Below, in pieces: positions 41,454 to 49,360 of a stretch of 64,000 bases of DNA. The DNA comes from Streptomyces sp. NBC_00154 (GTDB taxonomy: Bacteria > Actinomycetota > Actinomycetes > Streptomycetales > Streptomycetaceae): assembly GCF_026342835.1 (NCBI RefSeq), contig NZ_JAPEMI010000001.1:5276501-5340500 (forward strand). The letters run 5' to 3'. The notes below the pieces were generated by a model, which saw only the letters and a program-made list of their open reading frames with translations, ran no database searches and was not told where the DNA came from. The number at the start of each line of letters is the position of its first letter. The stretch's first letter is position 1. Both the position numbers and the translations under genes were made by a program.

Positions 41454-42164
41454 ATGCGGCGTGTGGTGCGGGGCTTCTGGGGGCCCCGGGAGGAGTCGGT
41501 CGATTCGGTGGCCCGACGGTGGGAGTTCACGCTGGACCGGCTTGCCGAGAGCCTTCCGGCGGCCGGCTCGGGGGCAGGGTGGACCTGGCGGCAGATCCAC
41601 TCGTCCGGGCCCGCCACCGACCTCGTGCCGGACAAGGAATCCCTCCTTGCCGCTCTGCACGCGGTCCGGGAGGCCGACGGCTGGTCGGCCCGTGTCGGGT
41701 TCGGGCTGCGGCTCGTCCTCGCGGGTCAGCCGGACTGGACGATCGAGGTCAGTGGAAACGGGGGCGGCACCTCGGAGTTCCTCCTCCAGTCGATGGTGAT
41801 CGGCATCAAATCTCCGGACACCGCCGAGATCCCCGATGCGGATCTCCTCGGGGTCGTCGCCGAGGCGTGGGAGCCGGACTTCGGTGATGTGACCGACGAC
41901 GACGTGCTCGACGCCCTTGAGGACGATGCCGGTTTCGCTGTCGGTGAGCCGTGCGTCGGCTGGGTGGGCTGTCTCTCCCCGTCACGTGCGGCCCTCCTGC
42001 CGGAGGCCATGACGGCCGCCGGAAGGGAACTGCGCAGCGGCGGTGTGCTTCTCGCCGTTGCGCCACGTGGTGACGTCGAAGGAGTCGTCCGGGCCAACCT
42101 GCAACTGCGTGATGCCGGTGCGCTGCAGCCTTTGCCCAGCCCGATGGACCGGGCCACGCTGTGA
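41454..42164 (+). CDS. Imm52-family immunity protein
   Basis: 236 residues; ATG at 41454 follows ACGGAGA. The start VVRGFWGPREESVDSVARRW, followed by WRQI and a mixed alpha/beta pattern to WVGCLSPSRAALLP, fits immunity protein 52, which is repeatedly found downstream of Tox-REase-5 toxins. It presumably binds and blocks the nuclease tip of the toxin encoded 80 bp upstream. No signal peptide, as expected for protection against a cytoplasmic DNase. It ends in a GTGA overlap with a second small gene. Confidence 0.78.
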   Translation: MRRVVRGFWGPREESVDSVARRWEFTLDRLAESLPAAGSGAGWTWRQIHSSGPATDLVPDKESLLAALHAVREADGWSARVGFGLRLVLAGQPDWTIEVSGNGGGTSEFLLQSMVIGIKSPDTAEIPDADLLGVVAEAWEPDFGDVTDDDVLDALEDDAGFAVGEPCVGWVGCLSPSRAALLPEAMTAAGRELRSGGVLLAVAPRGDVEGVVRANLQLRDAGALQPLPSPMDRATL

Positions 42165-42688
42165 CTGCCCGGGCCGGGGAGACATTCGAACTCGACCGGG
42201 CGGTCTCCGACATCGAGGCGCTGCTCGCCGGGCCCGTACCGGCGACCGGACCGACGGACAGCCAGGGGGACCCGGTCACGGGGGAGTGGATCGCCACCTC
42301 GGGCGAGGGTTTCCGGATTCTGCCGCTCTGGGAGAGCGGCAGCCTCGTCGGCGTGTACGCGCCCGAGTGGAATGACGCGGACGAAGCCGCCCGCGGGCAT
42401 CTGGACGACCTCGTGGCGGAATTGGACCGTCGGTGGGGTGCTCACCGGAAGGTGGGCATGCGGGTGCCGATCTTCCGGAAGATCGCGGACGAGTCCATGC
42501 CGCCGCTCTTCCAGGCACTGTGCGACAAGGACTGCCTCGGCGATCTGTCGGTGTGGGGGCCGGTGGCCGCCGGCCCCGGCGCCGCGGACGTGTGGGTCGC
42601 GGCCTCCGTCAACCAGTGCGACGGCGACGCCCCGATGATCATCGTGGCCCTCGTCAGCGACCGCCCGATCGTCGAGCTGCAGGATTAG
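42161..42688 (+). CDS. Unknown protein coupled to the Imm52 gene, possible second immunity protein
   Basis: 175 residues from the GTG at 42161, overlapping the Imm52 stop. The protein is acidic, cytosolic and beta-rich (GEGFRILPLWESGSLVGVYAPEW, VAASVNQCDGDAPMIIVALVSD). I do not recognise a family. Its place directly after a toxin-immunity pair, with translational coupling, suggests an accessory immunity protein or a relict immunity to a former toxin tip; this is inference from context only. About 150 bp separate it from the dsbA-like gene. Confidence 0.65.
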   Translation: MTARAGETFELDRAVSDIEALLAGPVPATGPTDSQGDPVTGEWIATSGEGFRILPLWESGSLVGVYAPEWNDADEAARGHLDDLVAELDRRWGAHRKVGMRVPIFRKIADESMPPLFQALCDKDCLGDLSVWGPVAAGPGAADVWVAASVNQCDGDAPMIIVALVSDRPIVELQD

Positions 42689-42839
42689 CAGCCGACCGCC
42701 TTCCGGCTCGGTCGGGAATGACAGGGTCCGGGCGTGTGTTCGTCGAAGGAGCGGAGGGTGCCTCCGTGCTGCTCTCGCACAACCGTGCCGGGGCAGCGGC
42801 ACGATCCATCTGTACAACGGCCTGGAGAGAAGAAGAGTC

Positions 42840-43559
42840 ATGCGCGTCGAGATCTGGAGCGACATCGCCTGCCCCTGGTGCTACATCGGCAAGGCCCGCT
42901 TCGAGAAGGGCCTGGCGGGGTTCGCCCATCGCGACCAGGTCGAGGTCGTGCACCGGTCCTTCGAGCTCGACCCGGGCCGCGCCAAGGGCGACACCGCCCA
43001 GGTGATCGACATGCTGGCGCAGAAGTACGGGCGTACCCGTGAGGAAGCCCGGTCCATGGAGGCGAACGTCGCGGCCAACGCGCACGCCGAAGGGCTCGGC
43101 TACCGGACCGAGGGACGCGACCACGGAAACACCTTCGACATCCACCGGCTGCTCCACCTCGCCAAGGCCCGTGGACGCCAGGACGAGCTGCTGACACTCG
43201 CCTACCGGGCGAACTTCGCCGAGGAGCGGTCCGTCTTCGACGCCGAGGTGCTGATCGAGCTCGCCCTCGAGGCCGGGCTCGACGGCGACGAGGCGCGGGC
43301 CGTGCTCGCCGACCCGGACGCGTACGCGGCCGAGGTGCGGGCCGACGAGCAGGAGGCGTCCGAGCTGGGCGCCAACGCCGTGCCGTTCTTCGTCCTCGAC
43401 CGGCGGTACGGGATCTCCGGCGGCCAGCCCGCCGAGGTCTTCGCGCAGGCGCTGGAGCAGGCGTGGAAGGACCGTCCGCTGACCGCGATCGGCTCGGACG
43501 GGGCGGCCTGCGACGCCGACGGGGCCTGCGAGGTTCCGCAGTCCGGCAGTCAGGGCTGA
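42840..43559 (+). CDS. DsbA-family oxidoreductase (FrnE-like)
   Basis: 239 residues, cytosolic. The thioredoxin-fold start VEIWSDIACPWCYIGKARFE carries the CPWC redox motif; a helical insertion follows and the cis-proline region is NAVPFFVLDRRYGISGGQP. FrnE-like DsbA proteins act as disulphide oxidoreductases or 2-hydroxychromene-2-carboxylate isomerase-like enzymes. A C-terminal tail with CDADGACEVP adds two further cysteines. ATG at 42840 follows GAGAAGAAG. Probably monocistronic. Confidence 0.88.
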   Translation: MRVEIWSDIACPWCYIGKARFEKGLAGFAHRDQVEVVHRSFELDPGRAKGDTAQVIDMLAQKYGRTREEARSMEANVAANAHAEGLGYRTEGRDHGNTFDIHRLLHLAKARGRQDELLTLAYRANFAEERSVFDAEVLIELALEAGLDGDEARAVLADPDAYAAEVRADEQEASELGANAVPFFVLDRRYGISGGQPAEVFAQALEQAWKDRPLTAIGSDGAACDADGACEVPQSGSQG

Positions 43560-43615
43560 CCCTGCCCCGCCCCGCCCGGCCGCTCAACTGCATCGATAAG
43601 CATTGCTTGGGGGTA

Positions 43616-43652
43616 CCCCTCAACTCTTCGTGATTGACGATGAGTTGAGGGG
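43616..43652. repeat. 11-bp inverted repeat just before the class V aminotransferase gene
   Basis: Perfect arms CCCCTCAACTC (43616-43626) and GAGTTGAGGGG (43642-43652) with a 15-nt loop end 16 bp before the ATG at 43669. An overlapping GGGGTACCCC palindrome starts at 43610. It could be an operator, a leader hairpin near the ribosome site or a terminator for the dsbA-like gene. Confidence 0.6.
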
Positions 43653-43668
43653 CATTCAGGCTGGACGC

Positions 43669-44730
43669 ATGGAGATCTCCTCGCTCACCCAGGCCGTAGC
43701 CGCCGAGTTTGCGCCCAAGTCCACCTACCTCAACACCTCCAGCTGCGGGCTGCTACCCCGCCGGACCGTCGAGGCGGTGAAGACGCTCACCGACGAGAAC
43801 GCCGCGGGCACCGGTGCGGGCGCCGGCAGCTTCGACGCCGTGGACGCCGCACGGACCCGGTTCGCCGGGCTCGTCGGTGTCGGTCCCGACCGGGTCGCCA
43901 CCGGCAGCTCGGTCGCCGTCCATGTCGGTCTGATCGCGGCCTCGCTGGAGCCGGGCGCCGAAGTGCTGGTCCCCGAGGGAGAGTTCAGCTCGGTCGTCGG
44001 CCCCCTCGCGATCCGTGGGGATCTGCGGATGCGGTACGCCCCGTTGGACGCCTTGGCCGAGGCGGTGCGGCCCACGACCGCGCTGGTCGCCCTGTCCTCC
44101 GTACAGTCCGCCGACGGCCGGATCGCCGACCTCGACGCGGTTCGCGCGGCGGCTGCCGCGCACGGTGCCCGGGTCCTCCTCGACGCGACCCAGTCCGCGG
44201 GCTGGCTGCCGCTGGACGCCGGAGCCTACGACTACACGGTCACGGGCGGCTTCAAGTTCCTGCTCTGCCCACGCGGTACTTCGTTCCTCACCGTCACCGA
44301 AGAGGCGCAGGAGACCCTGGCGCCGTTGTACGCGAGCTGGGTGGCCGGCGAGGACCGCTGGAACAGCACGTACGGGCCCGTCGGCCGGCTCGCCGCCACC
44401 GCGCGCCGCTTCGACGAGGCGCCCGCCTTCCTCGCTTACCACGGCGCCGAGCGCTCCCTCGCGCTGCTGGCCGAGATCGGCATCGACACCGTGCACGCCC
44501 ACAACACCGCGCTCGCCGCCCGGTTCCGTACCGGGCTGGCCGGGATCGGCCACGAGCCGGTGCCCGGCCGGTCCGCGGTCGTCGCCGTGCCGGGGCTGGG
44601 AAGCCGGGAGTCGGCTCTGGCCCGGGCCGGTATCGCGGTGTCGGTCCGGGCCGGAAATCTGCGGGCGGCCTTTCACCTCTACAACACGCAGGCCGATGTG
44701 GACCACGCGCTGGAGGTGCTCGCGGGCTGA
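43669..44730 (+). CDS. Class V-fold PLP-dependent aminotransferase or lyase
   Basis: 353 residues from the ATG at 43669; an upstream in-frame start at 43603 would run through the inverted repeat. The PLP fold is indicated by YLNTSSCGLLPRRTV, VATGSSVAVHV, the aspartate in ARVLLDATQSAGWLP and the Schiff-base lysine in VTGGFKFLLCPRGTSFL. The group includes kynureninase-, isopenicillin-epimerase- and cysteine-desulphurase-like enzymes; no specific substrate can be assigned. It converges on the MarR gene with 4 bp between stops. Confidence 0.82.
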   Translation: MEISSLTQAVAAEFAPKSTYLNTSSCGLLPRRTVEAVKTLTDENAAGTGAGAGSFDAVDAARTRFAGLVGVGPDRVATGSSVAVHVGLIAASLEPGAEVLVPEGEFSSVVGPLAIRGDLRMRYAPLDALAEAVRPTTALVALSSVQSADGRIADLDAVRAAAAAHGARVLLDATQSAGWLPLDAGAYDYTVTGGFKFLLCPRGTSFLTVTEEAQETLAPLYASWVAGEDRWNSTYGPVGRLAATARRFDEAPAFLAYHGAERSLALLAEIGIDTVHAHNTALAARFRTGLAGIGHEPVPGRSAVVAVPGLGSRESALARAGIAVSVRAGNLRAAFHLYNTQADVDHALEVLAG

Positions 44731-44734
44731 CCGG

Positions 44735-45229
44735 TCAGCTGCCTTCCGGGCAGTTCTCGGTCTCCCGGGAGAGGTTCTCCTCGACCTTGGCCAGCAGCCG
44801 GGCCAGCTCGGCGCGCTCCGTCGCGTCCAGCCCGGCGAGCGTGCGCTTCTCCAGATTCGTCCAGGCCCGCTCGACATCCAGGTGCAGCGCGCAGCTGTCC
44901 GCGCTGGCCTCGACCAGGACGGCCCGCCGGTCGTCCGGGTCGGGGCGGCGGCGGACATGACCGGCCTGTTCGAGCCGCTGGAGCATCTTGGTGACGGTCG
45001 ACGGATCGAGGTCGGCGGCCTTGATCAGCTCCGACTGGCGCGCCGCGCCCGCGTCCCACAGGTACATCATCAGGAACTCCTGGCCGGGGTAGAGCCCGGC
45101 GCACCTGAGCGCCTTGCCGGCGGCGATCCGGTGCAGCCGGGCGACCCGTGAGACGGCGTGGCTGACCGGGCCGCCGCGGGCGGCGCTGGGCAGCTCGGTA
45201 CAGACGGGGTCGACGGGTTCGGCCTTCAT
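44735..45229 (-). CDS. MarR-family regulator, probably controlling the divergent ene-reductase
   Basis: 164 residues from the ATG at 45229, which has GAGGAG upstream. Winged helix: LYPGQEFLMMYLWDAGAARQSEL, ADLDPSTVTKMLQRLEQAGHVRRRPDPDDRRAVLV, described in part, includes the typical DPDDRR wing. MarR proteins repress detoxification enzymes and release DNA on binding phenolic or electrophilic ligands. The divergent gene encodes an Old Yellow Enzyme, and two matching sites lie between them, so the pairing is likely functional. Confidence 0.88.
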   Translation of the reverse strand: MKAEPVDPVCTELPSAARGGPVSHAVSRVARLHRIAAGKALRCAGLYPGQEFLMMYLWDAGAARQSELIKAADLDPSTVTKMLQRLEQAGHVRRRPDPDDRRAVLVEASADSCALHLDVERAWTNLEKRTLAGLDATERAELARLLAKVEENLSRETENCPEGS

Positions 45230-45310
45230 GGGGACTCCTCGGGGTGATGCTCCGGCCTGCGGCCTGTCCGGCGGATCGGGCCCTGTCCGGGTCCGGCGCT
45301 CTCCACGAAC

Positions 45311-45377
45311 TTTACCTTGGTCGGCCAATCAATGCGCTACAGTGGCGCAGGACGAAATACTTGGCCGACCATGTAAA
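45311..45377. promoter_or_regulatory. Two inverted MarR operator-like sites
   Basis: TTTACCTTGGTCGGCCAA (45311-45328) and, in inverse orientation, TTGGCCGACCATGTAAA (45361-45377), share TTTAC(C)-TGGTCGGCCAA. Each also has a TTGG/CCAA type palindromic core. The second site lies 17 bp before the ene-reductase start. The spacing of about 50 bp could fit two dimers or a loop over the divergent promoters. Confidence 0.7.
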
Positions 45378-45394
45378 TTTCCTTAGGGGCTTTC

Positions 45395-46462
45395 ATGACC
45401 ACCGCATTCGACCCGATCGACCTGTCCGGCACCCAGCTCGCCAACCGCATCGCCATGGCCCCGATGACCCGCAGCCGTGCCGGTGACGGCGGTACCGCCA
45501 CCGATCTCACCGTCGAGTACTACGCCCAGCGCGCCTCGGCCGGTCTCATCATCACCGAGGGCATCCAGCCGTCCGTCGTCGGACAGGGCTACCCCTTCAC
45601 CCCGGGTCTGCACAGCGCGAAGCAGGTCGCGTCCTGGCGCAAGGTCACCGACGCGGTGCACGCCGCGGGTGGCCGGATCTTCGCCCAGATCATGCACGCG
45701 GGCCGCATCGGCCACCCGGTCCTGCTGCCGGACGGACTGACCCCGGTCAGCGCCTCCCCGGTCAAGGCCGACGGCCAGGTCTACACCCACGTGGGACCGA
45801 AGGACTTCATCGAGCCGCGTGAGCTGACCGACGCCGAGATCCGGCAGACCGTGGCCGACTTCGCCTCCGCCGCCCGCAACGCCGTCGACGCGGGCTTCGA
45901 CGGGGTCGAGCTGCACGGTGCCAACGGCTACCTCATCCACCAGTTCCTCGCCCCCAACACCAACCTGCGCACCGACGAGTGGGGCGGTTCCGACGAAGCC
46001 CGCATCCGGTTCGCCGTCGAGGTGGTCAAGGCCGTCGCCGCCGAGATCGGCGCGGAGCGCACCGGGCTGCGCATCTCGCCCGGAAACGCGTACAACGACA
46101 TCGACGAGCCCGCACCGGACGCCGTCTACACCGCGCTGGTACAGGAGATCGAGCCGCTCGGCCTCGCCTATCTGCACGTTCTGGAGGCGAAGGAGATCCG
46201 CGAGCTGACCCTCGCGCTGCGCAAGCAGTTCTCCGGAACCTTCGTCATCAATGTGCTGACGGACGGGCCGACCGGACCGGACGACCACTCGGTGATCGAC
46301 GACGGGATCGCCGACATCATCTCGTACGGTGCGCTGTTCATCGCCAACCCGGACCTGCCCGCCCGGCTGAAGGCCGGCGGCCCGTTCAACAGCCCGGACC
46401 CGTCCACCTTCTTCGGCGGGGACGCCAAGGGGTACGTCGACTACCCGGCGCTGGGAGCCTGA
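45395..46462 (+). CDS. Old Yellow Enzyme-type alkene reductase (NemA-like)
   Basis: 355 residues, (beta/alpha)8 FMN enzyme. Family landmarks: LANRIAMAPMTRSRA, QIMHAGRIGHP (FMN/ligand site), FDGVELHGANGYLIHQFL, NLRTDEWGG and ISPGNAYNDI. NADPH-dependent reduction of activated C=C bonds or nitro compounds in the cytosol. A MarR gene diverges from it and paired operators precede it, suggesting induction by electrophilic stress. It converges on the LacI gene with 4 bp between stops. Confidence 0.92.
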   Translation: MTTAFDPIDLSGTQLANRIAMAPMTRSRAGDGGTATDLTVEYYAQRASAGLIITEGIQPSVVGQGYPFTPGLHSAKQVASWRKVTDAVHAAGGRIFAQIMHAGRIGHPVLLPDGLTPVSASPVKADGQVYTHVGPKDFIEPRELTDAEIRQTVADFASAARNAVDAGFDGVELHGANGYLIHQFLAPNTNLRTDEWGGSDEARIRFAVEVVKAVAAEIGAERTGLRISPGNAYNDIDEPAPDAVYTALVQEIEPLGLAYLHVLEAKEIRELTLALRKQFSGTFVINVLTDGPTGPDDHSVIDDGIADIISYGALFIANPDLPARLKAGGPFNSPDPSTFFGGDAKGYVDYPALGA

Positions 46463-46466
46463 AGGC

Positions 46467-47528
46467 CTACGCCGAATCCCGGCGCACCAGTTCGGTGGGG
46501 AGGATCACCGCAGCCGGCTCCTCCCCGCCGATCCGGGCCAGCAGTACCCGTACCATCTCGGCGCTGATCCGGTCCCACGGCTGCCGGATCGTGGTGAGCT
46601 CGGGCCGGGACGCGAGCGCCGCGGGCGAGTCGTCGAAGCCGCCGACCGCGACATCCTCCGGCACCCGCCGCCCGCCCTTCTCCAGTGCGGCGAGCACGCC
46701 CTGGGCCATCAGGTCGGAGGCGACGAACACCGCGTCGAGGTCCGGGGCCCGCTCCAGCAGAAGTGCGGCGGCCGCCTCGCCGCTCGCCCGGCTGTAGTCG
46801 CCCGGGACGATCAGCGCGTCGTCGGCGGGCAGCCCGCACTCGGCGAGCATCTCGCGGTAGCCCGCCAGCCGTTCGACGCCGCCGGGGGTGTCCAGCGGGC
46901 CGCTGACCGTACCGATCCGGCGGCGTCCCGACTCGTACAGATAACGCACCATGTCCCGGGCGCCGTCCCGGTCGTCGGCCGCCACATAGCTGACCTTCGA
47001 GCCCTGCCCGAGCGGCTTGCCGCAGGCGACGAGCGGGACCCCGGCCTCGTGCAGCCGGGCGGCGACCGGGTCGCCGGAGTGGCTGGAGACCAGCAGCACT
47101 CCGTCCACATGACCGGCGATGTAGCGCATGTTCCGGCGGCGTTCCGCCTCGGTTCCCGCGATCATCAGCAGCAGCGGGATGTCGTGCGCGGCCAGCGCGG
47201 CGGTGCAGCCCCGCAGCAGCACATTGAAGTTCGGGTCCTCGAAGAACCGCTCCTGCGGCTCGGTGAGCAGGAACGCCACCGAGTCGGAGCGGCCGGTGAT
47301 CAGCGATCTGGCGTGGCGGTTCACCGTGTAGCCGGTCTTGCGGATCGCGGAGTTGACCGCATCGAGCGCGGCCGGGCTGACGTTGTGCCCGCCGTTGAGT
47401 ACCCGCGAGACCGTGCCGCGCGAGACTCCGGCCTCCCGTGCCACGTCGTGGATGGTCGGCGGCCTGCGGCGTCCCGTGCCGGACTGTCCGTGCCGTCCGG
47501 GCTGTCCGGGCTGTTCTGTGCGGCTCAT
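46467..47528 (-). CDS. LacI-family regulator of the galactan-utilisation locus
   Basis: 353 residues. DNA-binding domain at about 24-75 (TIHDVAREAGVSRGTVSRVLNG, NVSPAALDAVNSAIRKTGY) and a periplasmic-binding-protein-like effector domain after it. It is followed upstream (42 bp) by the ABC and GH42 genes on the same strand, and a palindromic site lies before the binding-protein gene. The likely inducer is galactobiose or galactose (inference from the GH42 and the GH53 relic). Start at 47528 has weak ribosome support, but homology begins close by. Confidence 0.9.
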   Translation of the reverse strand: MSRTEQPGQPGRHGQSGTGRRRPPTIHDVAREAGVSRGTVSRVLNGGHNVSPAALDAVNSAIRKTGYTVNRHARSLITGRSDSVAFLLTEPQERFFEDPNFNVLLRGCTAALAAHDIPLLLMIAGTEAERRRNMRYIAGHVDGVLLVSSHSGDPVAARLHEAGVPLVACGKPLGQGSKVSYVAADDRDGARDMVRYLYESGRRRIGTVSGPLDTPGGVERLAGYREMLAECGLPADDALIVPGDYSRASGEAAAALLLERAPDLDAVFVASDLMAQGVLAALEKGGRRVPEDVAVGGFDDSPAALASRPELTTIRQPWDRISAEMVRVLLARIGGEEPAAVILPTELVRRDSA

Positions 47529-47570
47529 GGTGCATGATCTTTCATCAATGGAAGTCCTGGCGGGGACCGG

Positions 47571-48437
47571 TCAGGACTTTACGGCGCCGGAGAGCAGGTC
47601 GAGGCTCCAGAAGCGCTGGATGACGAGGAACAGCGCGATCAGCGGGACGATTGCCAGCAGCGCCCCCGTAATCACCAGGGTATAGAGGGCCGGGGTGGTG
47701 GAGCCCTGCTGGAGCAGGGTGTAGAGGCCCAGGGTGACCGGGAACTTCTCGTCGTCACCGAGCATGATGTACGGGAGCAGGAAGTTGTTCCAGATCGCGA
47801 CGAACTGGAACAGGAAGACGGTCACCAGACCCGGCAGCATCATCGGCAGGGCGATGGTGCGGAAGATCCGCCACTCGCTGCCGCCGTCCATCCGTCCCGC
47901 CTCGATCACATCGCCCGGTACGGCGGAGGCCGCGTAGATCCGGGCGAGATACACCCCGTACGGGGAGAGGATCACCGGCAGCAGGACCGAGAGGTAGGAG
48001 TCCGTCAGATCGGCCTCGGCCAGCAGCAGGTACTGCGGTACGGCGAGGATGACCGGCGGCATCAGCACGCCGGCCAGCAGGATGTTGAAGATGCTCTCCT
48101 GCCCGCGGAACCGGTACACGGCCAGGGCGTACCCCGATACCGCAGAGACGGCTGTGGACAGCAGGGCGCCGGCTCCGGCGTAGAACGCCGAGTTGGCCAT
48201 CCACTTCCAGTACACGCCCTCGCGGTACGCCGACAGATCGGAGACGTTCTGGCGGAAGCCGGTGCCCGGCAGGAAGGTGAAGGTGGAGAACAGCTCGCTG
48301 CCGGACTTGGTCGAGGCGACCAGTACCCAGGCGACAGGCAGCAGACAGTAGAGCGCGCCGAGGAGCAGTGCGGCGGTCGGCGCGAGCGCGAAGCGGCGCG
48401 AATCCGCGGGGGTGGATGCGAGGCGCGGCGTACTCAT
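47571..48437 (-). CDS. Sugar ABC-importer permease (MalG type), galactan locus
   Basis: 288 residues, ATG at 48437 overlapping the upstream permease stop. Six membrane spans, the EAA loop (VIEAGRMDGGSEWRIFRTIALPMMLP) and the terminal DLLSGAVKS are typical. It works with the partner permease and binding protein encoded upstream, and like them lacks a local ATPase gene, so a shared MsiK-type ATPase is expected. Confidence 0.92.
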   Translation of the reverse strand: MSTPRLASTPADSRRFALAPTAALLLGALYCLLPVAWVLVASTKSGSELFSTFTFLPGTGFRQNVSDLSAYREGVYWKWMANSAFYAGAGALLSTAVSAVSGYALAVYRFRGQESIFNILLAGVLMPPVILAVPQYLLLAEADLTDSYLSVLLPVILSPYGVYLARIYAASAVPGDVIEAGRMDGGSEWRIFRTIALPMMLPGLVTVFLFQFVAIWNNFLLPYIMLGDDEKFPVTLGLYTLLQQGSTTPALYTLVITGALLAIVPLIALFLVIQRFWSLDLLSGAVKS

Positions 48438-49360
48438 CGGGAACCTCCCTTCTTGGTACGGGAGTTGGCCGCCCTGAGGAAGCCGAAGGACAGGACCAGG
48501 GTGGCGACGGCGATGATGACCGCCTGAGCGGCCGCCGCGTAGATGTCGTTGTTGACGAAGGCGTCCTGGTAGACCTTCATCAGCGGACTCCAGGTGGTGG
48601 AGAGGGAGTTGGTGAGCGGCTTCAGCGTCGTCGGCTCGCTGAACACCTGGAGCGTCGCGATGATCGAGAAGAAGAACGTCAGGACCAGCGACGGCGCCAC
48701 CATCGGGATCTTGATCCGGAGCGCGATCTGCAACTGCGAGCAGCCGTCGATCCGTGCCGCCTCGAACACCTCGGCCGGGATCGCCCGCAGCGAGGTGTAG
48801 ATCACGATCATGTTGAAGCCGGTGCCGCCCCAGACCGCGATGTTGGCGAGGGCGAGATACAGCGGCCCGCCGTCGAGCAGGTCGGGCTGCGGCAGCCCGG
48901 CTTTGTCGAGGAGGTAGTAGAAGGGGCTGACGTCCGGGAGATAGAGGAAGCCCCACATGAGTGCGGCGACGACACCCGGGATCGCGTACGGCAGGAAGAT
49001 CGCGAGCCGGGAGAAGCCCCGCAGCCGGAGCCGGTCGGTGTCCAGGAGCAGGGCGAACAGCAGGGCGAGACCGAGCATCACGGGGACGACGATCGCGCCG
49101 TAGCCGAGGATGCGCAGCGCGCCGTGCAGCAGTTCCGAGTCGGAGAGCGCACCGGTGTAGTTGGCGAAGCCGGCCCAGATCTCCTCGCGGGCACCCTTGC
49201 CCAGACCGAGCCCCTTGACCTCGGTCCTGCGGAAGCTGAGGTAGAGCGCGTACCCGATGGGAAGGGCGAAGAAGAGCAGGAAGAGCACGGTGGCGGGGGC
49301 CAGGAAGGCGTACGGGGCGCTCTTGAACCCGTACGCACTCCTGCGGCGTGCGCGTGTCAC
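48434..49360 (-). CDS. Sugar ABC-importer permease (MalF type), galactan locus
   Basis: 308 residues from a GTG at 49360 that overlaps the binding-protein stop (GTGA). About six membrane spans; EAA loop VFEAARIDGCSQLQIALRIKIP. The start VTRARRRSAYGFKSAPYAFL gives a short basic N-terminus. The open frame extends upstream, but the overlap and homology support this start. Confidence 0.9.
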   Translation of the reverse strand: MTRARRRSAYGFKSAPYAFLAPATVLFLLFFALPIGYALYLSFRRTEVKGLGLGKGAREEIWAGFANYTGALSDSELLHGALRILGYGAIVVPVMLGLALLFALLLDTDRLRLRGFSRLAIFLPYAIPGVVAALMWGFLYLPDVSPFYYLLDKAGLPQPDLLDGGPLYLALANIAVWGGTGFNMIVIYTSLRAIPAEVFEAARIDGCSQLQIALRIKIPMVAPSLVLTFFFSIIATLQVFSEPTTLKPLTNSLSTTWSPLMKVYQDAFVNNDIYAAAAQAVIIAVATLVLSFGFLRAANSRTKKGGSR

